Assembly: GCA_013396915.1 (NCBI GenBank) | Contig: VWZL01000024.1 | Location: 63,655 to 127,654 of the forward strand | Origin: Stercorarius parasiticus | Taxonomy: Eukaryota > Chordata > Aves > Charadriiformes > Stercorariidae | Direction: 5' to 3' | DNA: 64,000 bases | In this document: piece by piece, positions 1-10,283 of the stretch | Layout of the letters: each line of letters opens with the position of its first letter | Position numbering within the stretch: the stretch's first letter is position 1 | The notes under the pieces: model-generated | What the model was told of the DNA's origin: nothing | The model's input: the letters and a program-made list of their open reading frames with translations, nothing else | The model's database searches: none | Position numbers and translations under genes: made by a program

Positions 1-3000
1 AAAGTTCAATTCAAGCTGAAAGTTGAAATAAATAATCCGGTAAAGACTGGATTTATTTTTTTCAAGACAGAAAAGAAAATCTCGTTTTAAAATTAAACGC
101 AAAAAGGCAGAGGGAAAACTCAGGGCTTAACAGAACTTTTAATTTTTCCGCACGTTTTGGTACAACGTTATTATTTGATGTGTGATATCTCTACATTTAA
201 AAACCTCTTGCAATATTGTGATAAAAATAGAAAAAAACAAGCCGTTTTTGTCATGCAGAATTTTGATTAAAAAAGGCTTTGTTCATTACAAAGAGCAGGG
301 AGGCATGTTTTTGCCATGAAAGATAAGGGATCTTTTGACATCAATGAAAATTTTGCACACTTCAAGGTGACCTCCTCTCAGGAGGCTGAGATGAACCTCC
401 TCCAACGTGGGCGTGTTAGAAGGGAGGGAAATTTTGCAGTTCATTTGTTACCTATCCTGGGAATACACCTCCATCATCTGGGACTGGTAAGAAACCTAAA
501 CCAGAGGGGTACAAACATCCACCATGACAGCTGGTACTACATGCACTTAACAAAACCAGTGTGTTCAGCCCATCCCCAGCCTGCTTAGGGACTGGGATGA
601 GGGATAACTTTGGTAAATGTCTCCTCATTCTTCTCCCAGGCTGAAATCTGGAATCTCACTCACTACAACTGGGCAGCCCGGAGCTGGTCCAGTGACACCA
701 TCCTGGAATGAGTGGGAAATAAATAAGGAAATGCTATTAATCTAAGGAAAAGAAGGTACATTTGTAAAGGGTGGCCATATCACCTGCAGCTAAATTTTAA
801 AGGAAGTCACTGTCTGTATAATGGAGCAAAAAGATCCTCCACAGCAAACTTTCTGAACTACCCGGAATCTCTTCAGTGACACAAAAACTGCAAGAAGGAG
901 AGAGGGGTTAGGGACATTCCAGTTCTGGAAAAGTTTTCTTTTCCTCATTATTAGTAACTCTAATTACTTTGAAAGAAGAGCAATGAGATAAATCCTGCAG
1001 AGCCAGAAATGTGACCTGATTTCCTTCCTGATTTAGAAACTGTCACTTTGCAAGAGAAACCCAAAGAGACAGAGCCCGGTCAACGCAGGCCCATCAGTTT
1101 GGTTTGCAGAGTAAATAATAAACCAAGATCAATAGAAATATAGCCAGAGCTTTCATTTTGTAGATATTCATAAGGACGATGGTATTTAAAGCATAAATAA
1201 ACACATCTTTATCTGAACAGCTTGCAGTCATACGTGACACTGTGGAAGAGATAAGCAAACAGGAATATGCCTGATTTTGTGTATTTTCCCCTAGGTTAGA
1301 CAGTAAAAGTGAGAAGCAATGACAGAATTTCAAATATAAATTGTTTCATACTATGATTAAGGCCCTACTTCAAGGCAGCATATAAACACAAAGCAGAAAA
1401 GTCAAGCAGGTACTTAAGAGTGATGCTGCTTCTGTGATACCTCAGTTTTATTTAACAGAACTGAGAAATTACTTGTCCCCTTTTAACTATCACAGCTATA
1501 ATTTTCCAAAGTAATTCACAAGGACGGCTGGAGACAACGTACAAGGTACTAATTTTCAGGAAGAACTGAGCACCCACCCTCTGAAAACAACAGGTCTCTT
1601 CTATGTTTTTCAAATTGAGCTTCCAAAAACTAAGGTATCTGAGGTGATAACAGATAATAACCTGTTCCTTCTGAAAAGCATGACCAGGATTTCCGAACGA
1701 CCGCCCAACATACTTTAATACACAACCCAAAATGTTCTTTCCTCGCGTACATGCCCAGAACATTCCTTCAAGATACTGAACAGAAAAGGGAAAAGGAAAG
1801 GGAAAAGGAAAAGGAGAAAAGAAAAAAGAAAATAAGGTCAATCCCTGTCTAATATCATAAGTAGGATTTTTTAAAGAAATTAAAACTAGCTATATTTCAT
1901 GAATTTCCTATGCCTGTCAGGATGTCATTTCCTATCAGTACATTTTAAAGTATGATTTTGACCACACATTTAAATCAAGAACACAGCAACTACTCAACGT
2001 TTCTCTGCAGCCTGTGAAAGTCTTGTGAGGTGTTAGCTGGTGCCACAGGTGTTAGTCCATCACAGCGAGAACCAAGACTAGTTTCTGATTCAAGCCAGGA
2101 ATATAATGCTTTGAACTCTGATGCAGTTTTAAAGTCTGTACCCATAAGCTGTCATTCAGGGTCAGGAAGCCTCATGGTCTACTTGCACCCTTCATGGTCA
2201 AGGTATTTAGGCTACATACCCAATGATGCAACTGAATACCTTTGTGAGCTCTGACGAATGATCGAGGGTATGAAACAATATCAGTTCTCTACCGTACTGT
2301 ACAGAGTTTTTACATGCTTTAAATCTGCAGACTCTTCACTGTATAAACTACTTCTCTGTGCAAACACAGGCATTAGAATCTGACCCTTTGTGTTTGTAAA
2401 CCCTTTTGAGAGTCTCAGACAGAAGTACAAAGCTGAACTATGAATGGATTCAGAACGAGTGTCAAGAACTGAGAAAAAACACGTTACAACATCTAACTCC
2501 AATCACGTACAAGTTAAGTAACATATTCATCTATGATTATTTCTGGCAATACCGTGCTCTGCCTCATACTAAAGGTTACGTAAACTCCACTACTTAAGGC
2601 TGAGACCTTTTGGCACATTAATCTAAAAATATTACAACTTGCAGGACAGGCTTCTATTGCTTAAACGTTGAGACACTTGTCCCAAAAAGACATGCTTTTT
2701 TTCTAAGGATTCTCTATTTCTGAAGCTCCCTGTCAACCATGCTTGCCACTTGAAAAGGCTACACCAGAAAAAAAATTAAATATTACCAAAATCAGTGGCC
2801 ATCACTCCAATCCCATTTTCATCATTCCCATCCCATCCTGACACTGAGCTTCTCTAAACTTTTTCAGAACCAGGTGTCTCATCGAAGGCAATGCACTCAA
2901 ACCAACAGCAGCAACACTCTCAAAAACACCACTTTCTTGGTCCATTAGAATAAGGGAGTTTTGCTCCTCACTGCTTCACAGCTCTGACCTTTCCAATTCT

Positions 3001-4443
3001 CTGCCACCAAAAGCTTATAGGATCTGCCGGATCCATCTGCGGCTCCACCTGGCCTGCTTTCCCACGCCAAAAGGACGGATCAAATATACGTGTCTGAAAA
3101 CACATCCCTGCTTTCTCTTCATACCACCCGGGGGGCGACGGCCCCACACACCGCTTTCAAACGAGAGGAAGCCTCCAAGACCACTTCTGCAAAGCCCCGA
3201 AATCCTCGGAAATCGCAGCAAAATGAACTTCAGCACCTTGGACAGGACACAGGGACGGAAAATCGCGAAATCGTGAAATCGGCCCTGAAAATGCTCCGCC
3301 TGGACATGACCCTCTAGGACACATCTGCGGGCCTGTTTATTTTTAGTATTGATAAATCCTCTTTGAATCACCGTGTTTATTCCACCATCCGCCCTGTATT
3401 TCGGGAAGAGCTGCTCGCCAGCCCGGCGGTGGGAGAAATCAGGGCCACCAGCTCTGGATCCGACACCCGTCTGCAAGATCAGCAGCTGCCCCAGTTGCAA
3501 CTGGAAAGGCTCAGCTCAAGCACTCACAAAGCTCAGCTCATCCTTTCCAGGCAAAACAAAACCTGTTGCTGGAGGTGTGCGTGGCTCGTCTGTTTCTCCG
3601 CTTTCTAGAAGCTCATCTCCACCTCCTCACCCAAATCTCCAGGAAAAATAAAATGAAAAGGTCTGATTTATTCCCGTTCCAGCCACGCTTTTGTTGCATA
3701 AGTTTTGCTTTAATTTAGCTTTCGTTCTTTCTTACAGTGCTTCCAGTATATCACTGTTCCCCTCAGGGCTGCCTCGATAAAACCATGATCACCTTGCCGG
3801 AGTGCAATACAGCTCTCCCCATTTTTCTTTTATTTGCATAAGCCAAGTCAAGTTTTTAATTTGCGCAGGTAAAAACTCCAGCTCTTTTAAGCAGATGTTT
3901 TCTGTAAACAGCTTTGAGGTGAGTGGTGCTGTTAAGATATATACTTAAAACATGTCAGTTCTTACAACAAGTAATACCAGCAATATTCTCATGATACAGG
4001 AGAATGACACATTTTCCTGGCCACCACAGAAATACCCATTCTAGTTCATTTCTTCCCTTCAAAACGTGCCACTAAATTTCCACTCTGACACATCTGACGC
4101 CACATGACATTAACCAAACAATTTGCATAGTATTTTCTGTGTTGTTATTTCTTTCCAGCACTTCTGAGTGCGGAAACGAGATGGAAACTAGACCAATTCC
4201 TCGGCAGAGTTACCCTTCAACGGCAAAATATCTATCTGTCTCCTCCGTTTTTACACCCCATCACAAGCTTTGCTGATCCAACTTCTCTCTCCTCCAGCCC
4301 CCAGTAGCCTCTCAGCCACCCTGCCCGGACGGGACGGCTGCTATGTCGGTGCCACTGATCCTCCCGCCTCGAGGGGAAAGTTTGGGGAAGGGAAAATCCC
4401 GACACTACCACTACCTTCTCCACGACACGCACGGAACCGGACG
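1..4443. other. Intergenic sequence with no recognised gene
   Basis: Mostly AT-rich unique sequence. From about 3010 to 3600 the GC and CpG content rises moderately, and a 161-codon minus-strand ORF there (3015-3500) has no recognisable domain. If the CpG patch at 4600-4715 is the SCN5A start, this stretch would be its first intron. No exon of a known protein was identified on either strand. Confidence 0.5.
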
Positions 4444-4516
4444 TCTTTTTGACTTTTTTTTCTTTTTTTTTTTTTTATTATTTTATTAACAAGCAAACCA
4501 AAAAAAAAAAAAAGAG
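4444..4516. repeat. Opposed poly-T and poly-A runs
   Basis: A T-rich run at about 4445-4475 is followed within 30 bp by an A run at about 4498-4513. The two could pair as a hairpin. They lie just upstream of the CpG patch and gap and may have hindered assembly there. Confidence 0.6.
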
Positions 4517-4599
4517 AAAACTTACATTGGTTTATTTAATTTTTCCTGCTAAACCAAGAGTCCCAGAGCCACTTCATTGTATCCACAAGAGTTTTTAGT

Positions 4600-4715
4600 C
4601 CCCGAGCGGTACCGTCCCGCGGGAAGGGCCCGGCTGCTGGGCGCGGAGCGCATCGCATGGCTCGGAGCCGCCGCGCCGTCTCTGCCGCGGCTCCGCCGGA
4701 GCGCAGCCCCGGCCG
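4600..4715. promoter_or_regulatory. CpG-dense patch truncated by a gap; candidate SCN5A promoter or first exon
   Basis: About 22 CpG dinucleotides fall in about 120 bp, running straight into the gap at 4716. Nothing else in the window is as CpG-rich, so this looks like the edge of a CpG island. In mammals SCN5A lies downstream of SCN10A on the same strand and starts with a non-coding exon in a CpG island, so its promoter is the natural candidate. No TATA box or splice donor could be assigned with confidence, and the island may instead serve another transcript. Confidence 0.4.
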
Positions 4716-4716
4716 N
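4716..4716. other. Assembly gap (single n) at the CpG island edge
   Basis: A single unknown base separates GC-rich sequence from a polypurine repeat. GC-rich promoters are commonly lost from short-read avian assemblies, so the true missing length could be hundreds of bases. Confidence 0.85.
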
Positions 4717-5260
4717 AAAAAATGTGGGGAAGGAAGAGGGGCAAGGATGAAGAGATGGGGGAAGGATGAGGAAGAAGGATAGGCAGGGGTGAGGGAGGGA
4801 AGGAAAAGAAGTGGGAAAGGAAGAGGGGTGGGAAGGAAGGCAGGGTAGGGAGGAAGGCAGGTTAGGGAAGGATGGGGAAGAAGGATAGGCAGGGGTGAGG
4901 GAGGGAAGGAAAAGAAGTGGGAAAGGAAGAGGGGTGGGAAGGAAGGCAGGGTAGGGAGGAAGGCAGGTTAGGGAAGGATGGGGAAGAAGGGTAGGCAGAG
5001 GTGAGGGAGGGAAGAATCATAGAATCATAGAAGAAAAGGTGGGGAAGGAAGAGGGGTGGGGAGGAAGGAGGGATGGGGGAAGGATGGGGAAGAAGGATAG
5101 GCAGGGGTGAGGAAAGAAAACTGGGAAAGAGAGAAGGATGGGGAAAGGCTGGGAAGAAGGGAGGGATAGGTAAGGGGAATGATGGAAAAAAAGGTAGGAG
5201 AGGGGATGAGGGAGGGCTAGGGAGCAAGGTGGGATAAACAAGACCGGGGAGAAAAGTGGA
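4717..5260. repeat. Polypurine minisatellite with a 106-bp unit
   Basis: An almost uninterrupted G/A stretch on the plus strand built from GGGAAGGA-like blocks. A longer unit recurs at an offset of 106 bp (AAGGATAGGCAGGGGTGAGG at about 4776 and 4881, degenerate at about 4987). The minus-strand ORFs across it (P/S/L/F-rich) are composition artefacts. Purine asymmetry of this kind can form triplex or G-quadruplex structures; that is inference. Confidence 0.88.
5012..5033 (-). repeat. Remnant of a CR1 3' terminal repeat
   Basis: GAATCATAGAATCATAGAA is the reverse complement of the CR1 terminal repeat. It stands alone inside a purine-rich minisatellite, with no recognisable CR1 body next to it. 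Confidence 0.5.
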
Positions 5261-6518
5261 AAGGGGAAGAAGTGGTGTTGGAGCTGCAGTGGAAGCTAGG
5301 GGTTGCCACAGGGGGCTTGGAGAGAGGGTTCAACCAGGAGTGCTAGGGAGCAGGGGCACAGCAAGGGGTCCCCAGCACACAGGGGAAGGGGGCAGGTGTG
5401 AAGAGTGCCAAAGCTGGACCGTCTGATCACCCCACAGAAAACTGAACCCAGCACCTCCAGCAGCTGCCTGTCCCAAGTATGTCAAGCCTTCAGGAACCAA
5501 TGCCTGGGTCACGCTTGCAGGGCGGCAACCCCAGTGAGCGGGAACAGCAGCTTTTACCTAAAATAAGCTGCCCAGCAAGACTGGGAAGGTCATAGATGGA
5601 TGCTTATAGGTGGAGAGAGGGGTGGCAAGAGTTTGCTGGCAATATTGAAGTATTCAGAGTGGTAAAAGTGGAAGAAGCTTCTGAAGAACTGCAAAAAGAC
5701 CTCAAAATACGGAGCAAAGTGAAACAGGATATACAGGGGAGATGGGCATCACTTTACTGGCTCAGTGGTGGTCTGTGAAGCGGCTGTTACCACTGCAGGA
5801 AAAGAGTCTGAATCTTTAATAAACACTCCTGTGAAAGCAGCTCAGGGCTTGGTAGTGACCAAAGAAAGCGCTGCGAAAGGAGCAGATCATGTAGGAAAAA
5901 ACTAAGGAGCTACAAAACAGTCCAAAAAGACAGCAGTGGCCCCAGGAAGGTGGATGAAGAGCAGGTCTCCATTCAAGAACAACCTCATGCCCAAAGAAAT
6001 TATCCAGTGAGAGATTCAAAGCAAAGACTCAGAACTGGAAAAGCAGCAAATGAAGGAAAAGTGTCTCTTAGGGAAGAGCAGGGTGAGGAAGAGGAGGAGA
6101 GAAGGAGCTGAGAAGAGGGGGCAGAGGTGAGAGACTGGAAAACAAAGGCTACAAATGAAGGGAGATGGAGGAGAATGAAGACTAGGAGAGGCAGAGGAGG
6201 ATGGACGTGAGCTCCCCAGTGGGAAAACAGCCTCTGAAAGCCTAGAGCAGTGCAGAGGTGCAGAACAACATGTGAGGCAGTAGATAAAGGAAGACAAATC
6301 CTCAGGGATTTAATCACTCAATGTGAAGCTGAATGGTGACTGCGCAAAGGGAGGGATGTTCTCAGGAGGACCCAAAGTGGGCAGAGGACAGGCACGTCTT
6401 CAACACCAGATAAGCAAACTGTGAGTCCTTGGCAGCTCACACCCCTGCTGCTGCGCTGGCACATCTCTGCAGGACATCCCTACCTTACAAGAGGAACAGC
6501 TGCCGCATTTTTATTTTT
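5261..6518. other. Intergenic purine-biased sequence, no gene recognised
   Basis: The purine bias of the adjacent minisatellite fades gradually to about 6300, with many GGAAGA and GAGGAG blocks around 6060-6200. The ORFs in it are short and compositionally biased. No repeat family or coding exon was recognised. Confidence 0.5.
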
Positions 6519-8400
6519 TTTTTCCAGCAGAGTTGAATGGATTTCCAACACCATTTTAAGTTCAATCAGCAAAAGAAAGTCACACCAGAGCAAAAAATGC
6601 TGTGTAGGGATTGCTGCCTGCCTGAGCGCAGTGGGCTGGGGTCATGTTGCTCATCGCAGCAGCACAGCCCCAGTGGAAAACTTCAACGCTGGGTTGGCCA
6701 TGGTACGGTACCACCGTGCAGATGCTCTCAGCACCCAGAAACACCCCTAGCTCTGCGGAAGAAGGTGCAGCATCATCTCAGGAGGCTCAGAGTCATGCCT
6801 TACGTCACTTCTGAAAATGGTCCTTCTTCCCTCAAATCACCCAAACAGCTAAAGAATACTATCATGGGGGAGCTGGCCTTGTGCAGAGAGAGGACAGGTG
6901 AACTTACTGCTTCTTCCCATGGAGGAGGAGTTAATTAATAGACTGTCTTGGCTGTGGCATAGTGCTCTCTGTGCTGATGACAGGCAAAGACGTATGTTTT
7001 GGGGATTATTTACTTGTGCATGCATTTGTGGGAATTTTGGGGTTGGAATATCCTCGCCTGTGCTTTCACAGACCAGAGTTTGCCTCTGCAGGTTGACGTT
7101 ACGCAGACATTGCTGGAACTTGAACTTAAATTCAGGAATTCCATGTGGAAGAGGCCTTGGTGGCTGAAATGAAATATTTCAGTCTCTTCCAGCCTGTTCT
7201 TGCTCCACTCACAATCCATAAATAAAGATCCTCATCTCTGTCCTCCTGCCTTCCTCAGTAATCTCAGCAGTGACTGTCTCAGGGTTGGTCACAGAAATGA
7301 AGTGTGAGTGGACCAGAGGAGCCAGCAGGGTCTCAGTGGCACAGATTCACCGTCACAGCCAGGGAAAGGAGGGGAAAGCCCGCAAGCTTTCACTTACTGT
7401 CCCATCTCTTGTCTCTCTTTTGCAGCCTGTAATATGCAACACTACTCTAAATTTTCAACTCTACCGCTTGTTTATGGAGGGAGGAAATACTGTCAAACCC
7501 TGATGAAGCACAAGGAAGACCCATCTCTGCTTCATCTGTCTTTAGAAGTCGAGAAATTATTCCTGATACTAGCAAATCCTCATTCCCACGGTAATGAAAT
7601 CATCTCAGTCTGAACCCACCTTATAGAAAACACAGAGCAATATCTATGGAGGAAATAAATAAGATGAACAAAAGGTATGAAGAAGGACAGGAAGGGAAAG
7701 CTACCTGTCAAATTTATTCCATGCCAGGAGCAGGACTGAGAGGGTCCCCCATTTCCTAGCCCCTAGTTCAACTCACAGCCCAGAAAACCATCCCTTCCCT
7801 CAGTTTTCAGTTCAAATATGAACACGTTATTTGGGTTCTTGTTTCTAAGTTGCCTCCCTTTAAGCATCGCTTCAGAAGATACAGAAATGTAACCAAGAGC
7901 ATAGGCTGAAGGCAGCGCCTCAGGGATGAGTTCTGGGTCTCATCACTCACACAGCAAATGGGGAGCATCCTTGGCACAGGAGCAACTCGTAATGCAAAGA
8001 CTAATCAAAAAGCAACAACGTTAATTGGAACTCTATAGACAGACTGATCAGAGAGGGGGAAATTGATTAAAAATGTGCTGCCTTGCCAAAATCTTCCTTT
8101 CTGCAAGAAACATTCAGGTAATGCTGGCTTACCGAATGTCTGAAAAAGTTCAGGCGAGTCAGCTGAAACCCAATAAACATGCACATCAGATGGAAGTAAG
8201 TACCGGCAGCAAAATAAATACTATGCGGGAGATCAGTTGATGTCATCTTTCTATTCACTTCTCTCCAAAAACGTACCTTTTTCCCCACAAAGCAATCATT
8301 GCTTTCTTAAAGGGATTATAGGCAGCAGTGCTGGTTGCAAAGAGCCATTTATTCTCCCAAGATGTTTACAAAGGCTTTCTTTCATCCCATATCCCTACAC
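6519..8400. repeat. 1882-bp direct duplication, copy A (likely unmerged contig end)
   Basis: This segment matches 8402-10283 at a constant offset of 1883. I saw one substitution (G at 6750, A at 8633). Copy A ends exactly at the gap character 8401 and copy B begins exactly after it, which is the pattern of two overlapping contig ends placed side by side. No gene or known repeat is recognised in the unit; its ORFs do not resemble known proteins. Confidence 0.93.
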
Positions 8401-8401
8401 N
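8401..8401. other. Assembly gap (single n)
   Basis: A single unknown base between the two copies of the 1882-bp unit. It probably stands for a gap of unknown or negative length, meaning overlapping contigs. Confidence 0.9.
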
Positions 8402-10283
8402 TTTTTCCAGCAGAGTTGAATGGATTTCCAACACCATTTTAAGTTCAATCAGCAAAAGAAAGTCACACCAGAGCAAAAAATGCTGTGTAGGGATTGCTGC
8501 CTGCCTGAGCGCAGTGGGCTGGGGTCATGTTGCTCATCGCAGCAGCACAGCCCCAGTGGAAAACTTCAACGCTGGGTTGGCCATGGTACGGTACCACCGT
8601 GCAGATGCTCTCAGCACCCAGAAACACCCCTAACTCTGCGGAAGAAGGTGCAGCATCATCTCAGGAGGCTCAGAGTCATGCCTTACGTCACTTCTGAAAA
8701 TGGTCCTTCTTCCCTCAAATCACCCAAACAGCTAAAGAATACTATCATGGGGGAGCTGGCCTTGTGCAGAGAGAGGACAGGTGAACTTACTGCTTCTTCC
8801 CATGGAGGAGGAGTTAATTAATAGACTGTCTTGGCTGTGGCATAGTGCTCTCTGTGCTGATGACAGGCAAAGACGTATGTTTTGGGGATTATTTACTTGT
8901 GCATGCATTTGTGGGAATTTTGGGGTTGGAATATCCTCGCCTGTGCTTTCACAGACCAGAGTTTGCCTCTGCAGGTTGACGTTACGCAGACATTGCTGGA
9001 ACTTGAACTTAAATTCAGGAATTCCATGTGGAAGAGGCCTTGGTGGCTGAAATGAAATATTTCAGTCTCTTCCAGCCTGTTCTTGCTCCACTCACAATCC
9101 ATAAATAAAGATCCTCATCTCTGTCCTCCTGCCTTCCTCAGTAATCTCAGCAGTGACTGTCTCAGGGTTGGTCACAGAAATGAAGTGTGAGTGGACCAGA
9201 GGAGCCAGCAGGGTCTCAGTGGCACAGATTCACCGTCACAGCCAGGGAAAGGAGGGGAAAGCCCGCAAGCTTTCACTTACTGTCCCATCTCTTGTCTCTC
9301 TTTTGCAGCCTGTAATATGCAACACTACTCTAAATTTTCAACTCTACCGCTTGTTTATGGAGGGAGGAAATACTGTCAAACCCTGATGAAGCACAAGGAA
9401 GACCCATCTCTGCTTCATCTGTCTTTAGAAGTCGAGAAATTATTCCTGATACTAGCAAATCCTCATTCCCACGGTAATGAAATCATCTCAGTCTGAACCC
9501 ACCTTATAGAAAACACAGAGCAATATCTATGGAGGAAATAAATAAGATGAACAAAAGGTATGAAGAAGGACAGGAAGGGAAAGCTACCTGTCAAATTTAT
9601 TCCATGCCAGGAGCAGGACTGAGAGGGTCCCCCATTTCCTAGCCCCTAGTTCAACTCACAGCCCAGAAAACCATCCCTTCCCTCAGTTTTCAGTTCAAAT
9701 ATGAACACGTTATTTGGGTTCTTGTTTCTAAGTTGCCTCCCTTTAAGCATCGCTTCAGAAGATACAGAAATGTAACCAAGAGCATAGGCTGAAGGCAGCG
9801 CCTCAGGGATGAGTTCTGGGTCTCATCACTCACACAGCAAATGGGGAGCATCCTTGGCACAGGAGCAACTCGTAATGCAAAGACTAATCAAAAAGCAACA
9901 ACGTTAATTGGAACTCTATAGACAGACTGATCAGAGAGGGGGAAATTGATTAAAAATGTGCTGCCTTGCCAAAATCTTCCTTTCTGCAAGAAACATTCAG
10001 GTAATGCTGGCTTACCGAATGTCTGAAAAAGTTCAGGCGAGTCAGCTGAAACCCAATAAACATGCACATCAGATGGAAGTAAGTACCGGCAGCAAAATAA
10101 ATACTATGCGGGAGATCAGTTGATGTCATCTTTCTATTCACTTCTCTCCAAAAACGTACCTTTTTCCCCACAAAGCAATCATTGCTTTCTTAAAGGGATT
10201 ATAGGCAGCAGTGCTGGTTGCAAAGAGCCATTTATTCTCCCAAGATGTTTACAAAGGCTTTCTTTCATCCCATATCCCTACAC
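8402..10283. repeat. 1882-bp direct duplication, copy B
   Basis: Second copy of the unit at 6519-8400. It begins in the T-run TTTTTCCAGCAG straight after the gap and runs on without a break into unique sequence at 10284 (ATTTGTTGCCGCC). The true genome most likely has this unit once. Confidence 0.93.

Noticed and set aside
3015..3500. 161-codon minus-strand ORF in moderately GC-rich sequence
   Set aside because: No recognisable domain; long chance ORFs are expected where stop codons are rarer because of GC content.
4862..5241. Proline/serine/leucine/phenylalanine-rich minus-strand ORFs
   Set aside because: They are the translation of the polypurine minisatellite.
6421..9496. Pairs of identical ORFs (for example 6537-6938 and 8420-8821)
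   Set aside because: They look like a duplicated gene, but both derive from the 1882-bp unit duplicated around the gap and resemble no known protein.
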